DNA of 64,000 nt from Baekduia soli (GTDB taxonomy: Bacteria > Actinomycetota > Thermoleophilia > Solirubrobacterales > Solirubrobacteraceae), in NCBI RefSeq assembly GCF_007970665.1, contig NZ_CP042430.1, positions 1,674,001 through 1,738,000 of the forward strand, read 5' to 3'. Numbering within the stretch: the stretch's first letter is position 1; the number at the start of each line of letters is the position of its first letter. Shown in pieces: positions 18,445 to 26,312 of this stretch. Below the pieces are notes generated by a model. The model saw only the letters and a list, made by a program, of their open reading frames with translations, was not told where the DNA came from and ran no database searches. The position numbers and the translations under genes were made by a program.

Positions 18445-20765
18445 GCGACGAGCGCGCCGAGGTCGTGTGGGACGGCACGGCCAACAGCTACCGGCCCGGG
18501 CCCGGCTGGCGGGACGCGATCGCGGCGATCGACCTGCACGCCGACGCCGACGAGACCCTGGACCCCGTCACCTACGAGGTCATCCGCCACCGCCTGTGGA
18601 CGATCAACACCGCCCACGGTGAGACCGTCACGCGCGTCTCGGGCTCGCCGGTCTTCGCGTCGCTGGACTTCAACATGTGCATCCTCACCGAGGACGCCGA
18701 GATCGTGATGAACGCGCCGTTCATCCAGTACCTCAACATCGGCGCGCCCTACACGGTCAAGTTCATCATGGAGCACTTCGGCGACCGGCCGGGCATCGAG
18801 GAGGGCGACGTCTTCTTCGGCAACGACCCGTGGGTCGGCGCGGTGCACCAGATGGACGTGCTGTTCGCGGCCCCCGTGTTCGTCGACGGCCGCCTGTTCG
18901 CGTGGGTCTCCAACGCCGGCCACCAGTACGACCTCGGCGGCGTCGTGCCCGGCGGCTGGCCGCAGAACGCCGTCGACGTCTACCACGACCCCGTCCTGCT
19001 CTCGCCGATGAAGATCGTCGAGCGCCACGAGCTGCGGCCCGACCTGGAGCGCATGTACCTGCGCCAGTCGCGGATGCCGGAGCTGCTGGCGCTGGACCTG
19101 CGCGCCCAGATCGCCGGCTGCCAGGCCGCGGGCGCCGCCATCGTGGCGATGTGCGACCAGTTCGGCGCGCCGACGGTCAAGGCCGCGATGCGGCGCGTGG
19201 TGCAGTCGGCCCGCACCGCGTTCGCCGCCAAGCTGCGCCGCATCCCCGACGGCACCTGGTCCGACGTCCGCTACCTCGACGAGGCGCTGCCGGGCGACCG
19301 CCACACCTACCGCGTCGCGATCAACGTGCACAAGGCCGGCGACCGGATCACGATCGACAACCGCGGCAGCGACCCCCAGCAGGAGGGGCCGCTGGGGATC
19401 ACGTTCCAGGCCCTGGCCGGATCGGTCCTGAGCGCCGTGGCGATCAGCATGCTGCCCGAGCAGCTCTTCGCCGTCGGCGGGGCCGAGACGAACATCGACT
19501 ACGACGTCGTGCCCGGCCTGCTGAACACGGTGACCTACCCGGCGGCGGTCAGCGCGGCGATCTGCAACGTCGTCACCCACCTCAACCTCATGCAGACGTG
19601 CATCGGGCGGATGGTCGCCGGCGACGACGAGCTGCGGCGCGACATCGTGGCGCCGGGCCCCGACTACCCCGTGCCCGTCGTGTCCGGGACCGACGACCGT
19701 GGCCAGTTCTTCGGGTCGGCGATCCTCGACCACTTCGCGATGGGCGGGGGCGCCCGCTCCTCCCAGGACGGCGTCGACACCGGCGGGCCGAGCTGGAGCC
19801 CGCTGACGTTCCTCATGAACGTCGAGGCCGTCGAGCAGTGGTTCCCGTTCGTCTACCTCTGGCGGCGCGAGCTCGAGGACTCCGGCGGCGCCGGGCGCTG
19901 GCGCGGCGGCGTCGGCCTGGCCTATGCCTGGACGCCCTACCGGGCGCGGAGCCTGGACGTCTACTCGTTCTCGGGTGGCATGTCGATGTCGGGCTTCGGG
20001 GCCCAGGGCCTGCTGGGCGGCCTGCCCTCTCCGCCGGCGCGGACGACGGTCAAGCGGGCGACCGACCTGCTGGAGGCCTTCGCGCAGGGCCGCGTGCCGG
20101 GCTCGATCGACGACGTCGCGGCGGGCGAGGTCCTCATGCTGCGCGGCAAGTCCAACGCGGTGGCGCTCGGCCCCGGCGACGTCGCCGAGTCGGTGATCTC
20201 GGGCGGCGGCGGCTACGGCGACCCGCTCGAGCGTGAGGCCGCGCGCGTGGCGCTGGACGTCCGCGAGTGGCGGGTCTCGGCGGCGGCCGCCCGCGGCGTC
20301 TACGGCGTCGTCGTCGACGCGGCCGGGGAGGTCGACGGCGCGGCCACGCAGCGCGAGCGCGCGGGCATCCGCGCCCGACGGTCGGCCTGGGCGCCGGGGA
20401 TCGCACTGGGCCGCGACGGCGGCCCGTCGGACCCCGTGGCCGCCACGGGCGAGCCGCCGCGCCGCGTGCACGAGGCCATCGTCGCGCGCGACGAGGGCGC
20501 CGAGCGCGTCCTGGCCTGCGAGCGCTGCGGGACCGTGCTGTGCGGCTACGCCGGCAACGTCAAGCACCACCTGCTGGCGGGCGCCGCGGCGCTCGTCGAC
20601 GCGCTCCCGCGTGCCAACGACCCCGCCGACTACCTCGACGGCGAGGACGTCGTGCTGCGCAGCTACTGCTGCCCGGGCTGCGCGGTGCTCATGTCGGTGG
20701 AGGTCGTGCGGCGCGCCGAGCCCGCCGTCTGCGAGATGCGCCTGGCCCCGCCGGGCGATCGCTAG
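18441..20765 (+). CDS. Hydantoinase B/acetone-carboxylase alpha-like subunit with fused gamma-like zinc domain
   Basis: 774 aa. Residues about 30-600 are a HyuB-type subunit (LDPVTYEVIRHRLWTIN, FFGNDPWVGAVHQMDVL, VSNAGHQYDLGGV). The last 80 residues are not part of HyuB: C693-x2-C696 (ACERCGTVLCGY), a KHHLLAG helix, and C743-C744-x2-C747 (SYCCPGCAVLMSVEVV). This pattern, ending in CPGC..L.VEV, resembles the separate gamma subunit of acetone carboxylase. It suggests an alpha-gamma fusion working with the beta-like gene upstream to carboxylate a ketone. Whether the ketone is acetone, acetophenone or other cannot be told. Starts by ATGA overlap. Confidence 0.8.
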   Translation: MSDERAEVVWDGTANSYRPGPGWRDAIAAIDLHADADETLDPVTYEVIRHRLWTINTAHGETVTRVSGSPVFASLDFNMCILTEDAEIVMNAPFIQYLNIGAPYTVKFIMEHFGDRPGIEEGDVFFGNDPWVGAVHQMDVLFAAPVFVDGRLFAWVSNAGHQYDLGGVVPGGWPQNAVDVYHDPVLLSPMKIVERHELRPDLERMYLRQSRMPELLALDLRAQIAGCQAAGAAIVAMCDQFGAPTVKAAMRRVVQSARTAFAAKLRRIPDGTWSDVRYLDEALPGDRHTYRVAINVHKAGDRITIDNRGSDPQQEGPLGITFQALAGSVLSAVAISMLPEQLFAVGGAETNIDYDVVPGLLNTVTYPAAVSAAICNVVTHLNLMQTCIGRMVAGDDELRRDIVAPGPDYPVPVVSGTDDRGQFFGSAILDHFAMGGGARSSQDGVDTGGPSWSPLTFLMNVEAVEQWFPFVYLWRRELEDSGGAGRWRGGVGLAYAWTPYRARSLDVYSFSGGMSMSGFGAQGLLGGLPSPPARTTVKRATDLLEAFAQGRVPGSIDDVAAGEVLMLRGKSNAVALGPGDVAESVISGGGGYGDPLEREAARVALDVREWRVSAAAARGVYGVVVDAAGEVDGAATQRERAGIRARRSAWAPGIALGRDGGPSDPVAATGEPPRRVHEAIVARDEGAERVLACERCGTVLCGYAGNVKHHLLAGAAALVDALPRANDPADYLDGEDVVLRSYCCPGCAVLMSVEVVRRAEPAVCEMRLAPPGDR

Positions 20766-20768
20766 CGT
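20763..20768 (+). promoter_or_regulatory. -10-like TAGCGT before the 107-aa gene
   Basis: TAGCGT overlaps the stop codon of the preceding gene and lies 6 bases before ATG 20775. The gene may therefore have its own leaderless transcript in addition to readthrough. Confidence 0.4.
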
Positions 20769-20774
20769 GGGGTC

Positions 20775-21098
20775 ATGAGCCCGACGACCGCCGCCGCCGT
20801 CCTGCAGGAGCGCCTCGGGCTCTCCGACGACGAGCTGCTCGGCGTCCTGGACGCCGACCCCCTGTCGGTGGTCGGCGGTGAGCTCGACCACAAGCCACAG
20901 CTGCCGATCCTGCTCACGCTGACCGCCGAGGCCGCCGAGCGCGCCGGGGAGGGCGTCCTGCGGCGCTGGGTGCGCTCCACGGGCCGCGCGGGCCGGCCGA
21001 TCGACCTCCTGCTGGCCCGCGACTACGGCGCGTTCGAGGACGCGCTGGAGGACCTGCGCGAGCGGGGGTTCGTCGTGCGGGCCGGCGGCGGGCGCTAG
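20775..21098 (+). CDS. Unknown 107-aa protein after the carboxylase genes
   Basis: Not recognised. Mostly helical and acidic at the start (LQERLGLSDDELLGVLDADPL), then LDHKPQLPILLTLTAEA and a basic stretch. The opening helix pair with L..DPL.V..GEL is reminiscent of MbcA/ParS-type antitoxin or HTH segments, but this is weak. It ends one base past the stop of the convergent DUF4235 gene, sharing the CTAG palindrome. Its place 9 bases after the alpha-like subunit suggests co-expression, possibly as a small regulatory protein. Confidence 0.6.
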   Translation: MSPTTAAAVLQERLGLSDDELLGVLDADPLSVVGGELDHKPQLPILLTLTAEAAERAGEGVLRRWVRSTGRAGRPIDLLLARDYGAFEDALEDLRERGFVVRAGGGR

Positions 21099-21391
21099 CG
21101 CACGGCCTGCGCGGCCTGCGACGGGTCCTGCTTCTTGGGCCCGGGCCACACGCCGAACAGGTGGGTCCAGCCCTTGGCGCCGGCGCGGTCGACCGCCGCG
21201 CGGGTGACCTTGAACGTCACGCCCTGCACCGCCGCCGCGGCGAGCACCTTGGACCACTCGGCGTCCTGGGTCGTCGGCTTGGGTGGCTCCTCCTCGTCGA
21301 AGATGCCCCAGACGACGTTGAAGAGCTTCTTGGAGACGAGGCCCGCAAGGATGCCGAGGACGATCCCGATGGGCTTGTAGACCAGCTTCAT
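21095..21391 (-). CDS. DUF4235 membrane protein
   Basis: 98 aa. KPIGIVLGILAGLVSKKLFNVVWGIFDEEEPP is the hydrophobic N-terminus, and the middle (WSKVLAAAAVQGVTFKVTRAAVDRAGAKGWTHLFGVWPG, split here over two blocks in the family profile) matches DUF4235, a small actinobacterial membrane family with no known function. TACGGT lies 6 bases before the ATG on the minus strand (21398-21403), the local leaderless pattern. Confidence 0.8.
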   Translation of the reverse strand: MKLVYKPIGIVLGILAGLVSKKLFNVVWGIFDEEEPPKPTTQDAEWSKVLAAAAVQGVTFKVTRAAVDRAGAKGWTHLFGVWPGPKKQDPSQAAQAVR

Positions 21392-21530
21392 GGGCCGACC
21401 GTACCCGAAGGGCCCGCCGCCGATGCCCGCCGACCGACCGCGCGCCGGTGGAGATTCCGACCGCGTGTCCGATCAAATCGGGTAGACCTTCAGGCACCAT
21501 CGTCAAGGAGCAGGCTGCGAGGAGGGCGCG

Positions 21531-22271
21531 ATGGACGAGCACCAGCGAGATCCACGGGATCCGGGGCCCGACGAGGGCGTCGCCGACGAGCTGCTTCGCC
21601 GCGCGCTCCTGGACCCCGAGGCGGCCGCCGCGGTCGCCCTCCGGGTCCACGGCCTGGCGATGGCCGAGCGCCTGACGGTCGTCTTCCACGGCCGCCGCGA
21701 CCTGGGCACGATCCAGACCTACGTGGCCAACGGCGGCCACGGCGAGGGCGAGCAGCTCGGCGCCCGCGACCTGCTGCGCGTGCCCTGCGACCTGGACCTG
21801 GGGGAGACCCACACCCGCGAGGAGGCCCTCGAGGCCTACGAGCAGCAGGCGCGCACGATGCGCGACGCGCTGCAGGCCGCCGACACGGTGCTGGCCATCT
21901 GGGAGGAGCCGCTGCGCGAGGTCGCCGGGTCGACCGTCTCGGTCCTGCGCGCCATCGACCTCGACGTGCCGCTCCCCGCCCACCGGCTCATGCCGATCGC
22001 GCTGGTGGCGCCCGACCGCCGCCTCACCGTCGTCCCGGTCTGCGGCGCGCGCACGCTCGCCGAGGGCCGCCCGCCGATGGGCATCGCCTGCGCCCAGCAG
22101 GACATCGCCCACGTCTATCCGCTGCCCGACGACCCGCACGCCTGCCTGGAGGACTTCGTCGCGCGCGCGGCGGAGCACGCCCACCAGATGGCCGAGCGCC
22201 TCGAGGCCCAGGAGCGCTCCGTGCAGCGGTTCCTGGAGATCAACGGCGAGGACTACCCCGAGGCCTGCTGA
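21531..22271 (+). CDS. Unknown 246-aa soluble protein
   Basis: Not recognised. Strong Shine-Dalgarno AGGAGG ahead of ATG 21531, one of the few clear ones in the window. Composition is soluble, with LTVVFHGRRDLGTIQTYVANGG, then TREEALEAYEQQARTMRDALQAADTVLAIWEEPLRE. A second half (VLRAIDLDVPLPAHRLMPIALVAPDRR) has regular beta strands. Residues C-GAR and C-AQQ may be buried. GC-ending codons throughout support a real gene. No neighbour gives its role. Confidence 0.7.
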   Translation: MDEHQRDPRDPGPDEGVADELLRRALLDPEAAAAVALRVHGLAMAERLTVVFHGRRDLGTIQTYVANGGHGEGEQLGARDLLRVPCDLDLGETHTREEALEAYEQQARTMRDALQAADTVLAIWEEPLREVAGSTVSVLRAIDLDVPLPAHRLMPIALVAPDRRLTVVPVCGARTLAEGRPPMGIACAQQDIAHVYPLPDDPHACLEDFVARAAEHAHQMAERLEAQERSVQRFLEINGEDYPEAC

Positions 22272-22307
22272 GTCGCGGGGGCTGCCGCCCCCGGCGCGGC
22301 GCACGAC

Positions 22308-22313
22308 TAGTCT
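22308..22313 (+). promoter_or_regulatory. -10 element TAGTCT
   Basis: TAGTCT 8 bases before GTG 22322; leaderless pattern that selects this GTG as the start. Confidence 0.45.
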
Positions 22314-22321
22314 GCCGGGCG

Positions 22322-22774
22322 GTGCTCGCCCGCCGTCGCCGCCTGATCCTGCTCCTCGCCCCGCTCGTGGTCGTCTTCCTGGCGGTCTCGTTCGTCGTGG
22401 CGCGCTTCCTGACCACGGAGAACCGCGAGCGCGCCAAGCTGGACGACCTGCTGCACCTGGAGGCCGCCGGCGACGTCGGCGGGGTCCTGCGCTCGCTGCA
22501 GGCCTGCGACGCCGCGTGCGCGGCCAAGGTCCGCGCGTTCGTGCCGCGGCTGGCCGGTCCGGGCGCCGTCAAGATCGCGCGCCTGGACTCGGGCACGTCC
22601 TACTCGCTGGGCACCGCGCAGGGCTGGAGCCGAGTGGTCTGGGTGCGGGGCGTCAACGCCGTCCCCGTCGTCCAGTGCGTCCTCGTGCGCCGCAGCGGGA
22701 GCCCGCTGACCGGTCGCTCGATCAGCCTCCTGCGCCTCAACGCGCCACTGGCGAACAACGAGGATCCGTGCTGA
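22322..22774 (+). CDS. Membrane-anchored protein of unknown function
   Basis: 150 aa from GTG 22322. VLARRRRLILLLAPLVVVFLAVSFVVARF is a basic start plus one membrane helix. The outside part contains the pair of close cysteines DACDAACAAKV, then GTSYSLGTAQGWSRVVWVRG and a final Cys. It looks like a small exported domain stabilised by disulfides. Not recognised. Located 62 bases before the secreted glycosidase, possibly co-transcribed. Confidence 0.65.
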   Translation: MLARRRRLILLLAPLVVVFLAVSFVVARFLTTENRERAKLDDLLHLEAAGDVGGVLRSLQACDAACAAKVRAFVPRLAGPGAVKIARLDSGTSYSLGTAQGWSRVVWVRGVNAVPVVQCVLVRRSGSPLTGRSISLLRLNAPLANNEDPC

Positions 22775-22836
22775 GCGGACCCGTCGCCGTCGTCCACCGC
22801 AACGCGCTGTCCCCGGTCGTGTTCCCCCTCCCCGAG

Positions 22837-24702
22837 ATGCTCCGACGCTGCCTGCTGCTCTGCCTCCTCGCCGTCCTCGCGCTGCCCGCGAGCGCGCTCG
22901 CCCAGGGCGACGGCATCGTGGACAAGACGCTCTACAAGACCGGCAACTCGGGTCGCTACCTCATGGGCGGCGAGTGGCTCTACCGCGCCGACCCGTCGGG
23001 CAACGGAGCCCAGCAGGGCTTCGCGACGAGCACCTCGCGGCTGGGCTGGACGCCGGTCACGGTGCCCAACGCCTGGAACGCCAAGGACTACAGCGACGCC
23101 TCCTTCGCAGGCGGCGTGGGCTGGTACCGCAAGGACTTCCACCTGCCCTCCGCCGCCAAGGCGCTGTCGTGGGTCGTGCGCTTCGAGTCGGTCAACTACC
23201 GCTCGCGGGTCTACCTCAACGGCCGGCTCATCGGCAAGAACACCGGCGCCTACCTGCCGTTCGAGATCCGGCTGCCCGCCGGCCTGCTCAAGCGCGGCGG
23301 GCGGAACGTGCTGGCGGTGCGCGTCGACGATCGGCGCTTCCCGACCGACTTCCCGCCCTCTGGCCTGTCGACGACGGGCGTGCCGACCGGCGGCTGGTGG
23401 AACTACGGGGGGATCCTGCGCGAGGTCTACCTGCGCAAGATCGACCGCGTCGACTTCACCAACGTCGCGGTGCTGCCCGACCTGCCGTGCGGCACCTGCG
23501 ACGCGCACGTGACCTACAAGGCCACGGTGCGCAACTACGGCGACAGCGCCCAGCGCGTCCGGGTCACCGCCCGCCTGGGCGCCCGCAACGTCGCGCTGGG
23601 GACCCTCGCGGTCGGCGCCAAGCGCTTCGCGACGTTCACGAAGCGCATCGCGGTCAAGCACCCCAGGGTGTGGTCGCCCGACAGCCCGTACCTCTACGAC
23701 ACCTCGGTGGGCGCGGCCGTGGGCGGCCGCACGCTGCAGACCTACACCGTCCGGACGGGCATCCGGTCGATCAAGGTCGTCGACGGCCACCTCATGCTCA
23801 ACGGCAAGCCGCTGCACTTCCGCGGCTTCGGGACCCACGAGGACTCCCTCGACAAGGGCTTCGCGATCGACGACGCCCAGCGCGAGCAGCAGATCCAATG
23901 GGCGCGCGAGGCCGGAGCGACGCTGTTCCGCAGCCACTATCCGCTGCACCCGTACTACTACGAGCGCCTCGACGAGCTCGGGATGCTCGCCTGGACCGAG
24001 GTGCCGGTGTACTCCGTCAAGACGAAGTACCTCAAGCAGCGCCTCGTGCGCGAGCTCGCCGCCAAGGAGCTGGCCAGCGCGGTGCAGACGAACATCAACC
24101 ACCCGTCGATCATCGTGTGGTCGGCGGGCAACGAGCTCAGCGCGCGGCCCGGGCCGGTGCAGGGCTACTACATCCAGCGCGCGGTCAAGCTCGCCAAGTC
24201 GCTGGACCCCACGCGCCCGGTCGGCCTGGCCGTGGCCGGCTACCCGTCGGCGGGCTGCCAGCCCGAGTACAAGCCGCTGGACGTCATCGGGATCAACGAG
24301 TACTTCGGCTGGTACTCGGGCCCCAACGGGCAGATCGCCGATCGCTCGCTGCTGTCGGACTACCTCGACAGCGTGCGACAGTGCTATCCCGACAAGGCGA
24401 TCGTGATCACCGAGACCGGCGCGGAGGCCAACCGCGACGGTCCGGTCGAGGAGCGCGGGACCTACCAGTTCCAGCAGGACTTCGCGAACTACCACTTCGG
24501 CGTCTACGCGACCAAGCCGTGGCTGTCGGGCGCGATCTGGTGGACGCTGGAGGAGTTCGCGGTGCGCCCGAACTGGGAGGGCGGCAACCCGTGGCCCAAC
24601 TCGCCGATCCACCAGAAGGGCGTCATCACGATGAGCGGCGTCAAGAAGCCCGCCTTCTTCGATCTGCAGCGGATCTACAAGGGCACCAAGCAGTACGGCT
24701 GA
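22837..24702 (+). CDS. Secreted glycoside hydrolase family 2 (beta-galactosidase/glucuronidase-like)
   Basis: 621 aa from ATG 22837 with a signal peptide (MLRRCLLLCLLAVLALPASA). Domain order is that of GH2: jelly-roll sugar-binding domain (GGVGWYRKDFHLP, NYRSRVYLNGRLIGKNTGAY), immunoglobulin-like domain, and TIM barrel from about residue 300 (LMLNGKPLHFRGFGTHED). The acid/base is E433 in WSAGNEL and the nucleophile E526 in ITETGAEA, both present. Substrate is not evident; secreted actinobacterial members act on plant or microbial polysaccharide. The exported location implies scavenging of environmental glycans. Confidence 0.9.
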   Translation: MLRRCLLLCLLAVLALPASALAQGDGIVDKTLYKTGNSGRYLMGGEWLYRADPSGNGAQQGFATSTSRLGWTPVTVPNAWNAKDYSDASFAGGVGWYRKDFHLPSAAKALSWVVRFESVNYRSRVYLNGRLIGKNTGAYLPFEIRLPAGLLKRGGRNVLAVRVDDRRFPTDFPPSGLSTTGVPTGGWWNYGGILREVYLRKIDRVDFTNVAVLPDLPCGTCDAHVTYKATVRNYGDSAQRVRVTARLGARNVALGTLAVGAKRFATFTKRIAVKHPRVWSPDSPYLYDTSVGAAVGGRTLQTYTVRTGIRSIKVVDGHLMLNGKPLHFRGFGTHEDSLDKGFAIDDAQREQQIQWAREAGATLFRSHYPLHPYYYERLDELGMLAWTEVPVYSVKTKYLKQRLVRELAAKELASAVQTNINHPSIIVWSAGNELSARPGPVQGYYIQRAVKLAKSLDPTRPVGLAVAGYPSAGCQPEYKPLDVIGINEYFGWYSGPNGQIADRSLLSDYLDSVRQCYPDKAIVITETGAEANRDGPVEERGTYQFQQDFANYHFGVYATKPWLSGAIWWTLEEFAVRPNWEGGNPWPNSPIHQKGVITMSGVKKPAFFDLQRIYKGTKQYG

Positions 24703-24735
24703 CGGCCCGGGAGGCCTCGAGGCCCGCGCATTCGC

Positions 24736-24741
24736 TAGCCT
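24736..24741 (+). promoter_or_regulatory. -10 element TAGCCT for rplY
   Basis: TAGCCT 12 bases before ATG 24754 without an intervening Shine-Dalgarno site. Confidence 0.45.
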
Positions 24742-24753
24742 CCCGAGCCGCCC

Positions 24754-25449
24754 ATGGCCGACCAGACCACCAAGCTCGACGTCCACGCCCGCGAGGCCGC
24801 CCACTCGCGTGAGACCCGCCGCCTGCGCCGCTCCGGCCAGGTGCCCGGCATCCTCTACGGCGGCGGGGACGCGCCCCAGTCCTTCGCCGTCGCCGAACGT
24901 GCGCTGCGCCACGCGCTCGCCGGCAAGGGCGCCGTGCTCGATCTCAGCATCGACGGCGGCCCCGCCACGCCGGCCGTCCTCAAGGACTCCCAGCGCCACC
25001 CCGTCCGCGGCGAGCTCCTGCACGTCGATCTGCTCCGCGTCGACCTCAACGTCGCCATCGAGGCCAGCGTCGCCGTCGAGTTCGTCGGCGAGCACGAGGC
25101 ACCGGGCGTCATCGAGGGCGGCATCCTCGAGCACGTCACCCGCGAGCTGACGATCGAGGCGCTGCCCAACGACATCCCCGAGTCGATCGTCGTCGACGTC
25201 TCCAAGATGGAGATGAACGCCACGATGCAGCTCTCGGAGATCACCGCGCCGGCCGGCATCACGCTCCTCGACGACCCCGACGCCACGGTCCTGGCCTCGA
25301 TCACGCCCCCGAGCGTGTCGACCGAGTCCGACGACGAGGTCGAGACGGAGACCGAGCGCGTCGGCGAGAGCGGTGCGGCGCCGGAGGCCTCCGCCGAGGC
25401 CGAGCGCGGCGACGAGGCGTCGGGCGACGACGCCGCGTCGTCCGAGTAG
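24754..25449 (+). CDS. rplY: 50S ribosomal protein L25 (CTC form)
   Basis: 231 aa, the long CTC version with a 5S rRNA-binding N-terminal domain (RRLRRSGQVPGILYGG, LKDSQRHPVRGELLHVDLLRV) and a C-terminal beta domain (GVIEGGILEHVTRELTIEALP), followed by an acidic disordered tail. Sits 21 bases ahead of pth, its usual partner. Confidence 0.95.
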   Translation: MADQTTKLDVHAREAAHSRETRRLRRSGQVPGILYGGGDAPQSFAVAERALRHALAGKGAVLDLSIDGGPATPAVLKDSQRHPVRGELLHVDLLRVDLNVAIEASVAVEFVGEHEAPGVIEGGILEHVTRELTIEALPNDIPESIVVDVSKMEMNATMQLSEITAPAGITLLDDPDATVLASITPPSVSTESDDEVETETERVGESGAAPEASAEAERGDEASGDDAASSE

Positions 25450-25470
25450 CCCCCGCCGTCCGAGACGCCC

Positions 25471-26058
25471 ATGCGGCTCCCGGGGCGTGCCACGCCCGTC
25501 GATTGGCTGATCGTCGGGCTCGGCAACCCCGGCACGCGCTACGCGCGCACCCCCCACAACGTGGGCTTCCTGGTCGCCGAGCGCCTCATCGAGCGCTGGG
25601 ACCTGGGCCGGCCGCGCAAGACGTTCGCCGGCCTCTACGCCGACGGGCGCCTCCCGCCGCCGCCATACCCGGCGCCCCGGGTCGGCGTGCTGATGCCCCA
25701 GACCTACATGAACGAGTCGGGGCGCTCGGCCGGGCCGGCGCGCGGCGCCCTGAAGGTCGATCTCGACCACGTGATCGCCGTCCACGACGAGCTCGACCTG
25801 GCCTTCGGCGACATCCGCACGCGGCTGGGCGGCGGGCTGGCGGGCCACAACGGCCTGAAGTCGCTCAAGGCCGGGTTCGGGTCCCCCGACTTCGCCCGCG
25901 TGCGGATCGGCATCGGGCGCCCCGACAGCACCGACCCCGAGATCGTCTCGGCCCATGTCCTGGGCCGCTGGCGCCAGTCCGACGCCGAGGTCGCCGAGGT
26001 CGTCGACCGCGCCGCCGACGCCGTGCAGCGCATCGTGGACGGTCGCGAGGCGCTGTGA
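25471..26058 (+). CDS. pth: Peptidyl-tRNA hydrolase
   Basis: 195 aa. Recycles peptidyl-tRNA dropped by ribosomes. The motifs LIVGLGNPGTRYARTPHNVGF (catalytic His of the HNVGF motif), PQTYMNESG, HDELDLAFGDIR and GGLAGHNGLKS are complete. The first nine residues (MRLPGRATP) are extra, so a slightly later start is possible, but no better start codon lies before DWLIVGLGN. Confidence 0.96.
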   Translation: MRLPGRATPVDWLIVGLGNPGTRYARTPHNVGFLVAERLIERWDLGRPRKTFAGLYADGRLPPPPYPAPRVGVLMPQTYMNESGRSAGPARGALKVDLDHVIAVHDELDLAFGDIRTRLGGGLAGHNGLKSLKAGFGSPDFARVRIGIGRPDSTDPEIVSAHVLGRWRQSDAEVAEVVDRAADAVQRIVDGREAL

Positions 26059-26312
26059 CGCGCGGCCTCCCGCGACGGGGGGCGCCGATCGTGCTGCTCG
26101 GGGCGCTCAGCGCGCCGAGCTGGTGATGAGGACACCCGACGGCCGACGCCTGTGCCAGGCCGATGACGGCGGCGACGACCAGCGCACGAGCACGAGCGTC
26201 CTGCTGGGCGACGCGTTCTTCCTGGCCACCGCGTCCTGAGCGTCGCGCCCGCCGTCCTAAGATGGAGGTCGCACCCCGGCCGCGCCCCCGCGCGGTCGCT
26301 GCGCATGCCCAC
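26059..26312. other. 254-base gap between pth and mfd
   Basis: Short open frames here (for example 26126-26239, 37 codons) have no recognisable product or start signal. The only feature seen is TAAGAT at 26258-26263, a -10-like hexamer that would give mfd a leader of about 40 bases. Confidence 0.4.

Noticed and set aside
26126-26239. 37-codon frame between pth and mfd
   Set aside because: No start signal and no recognisable sequence.
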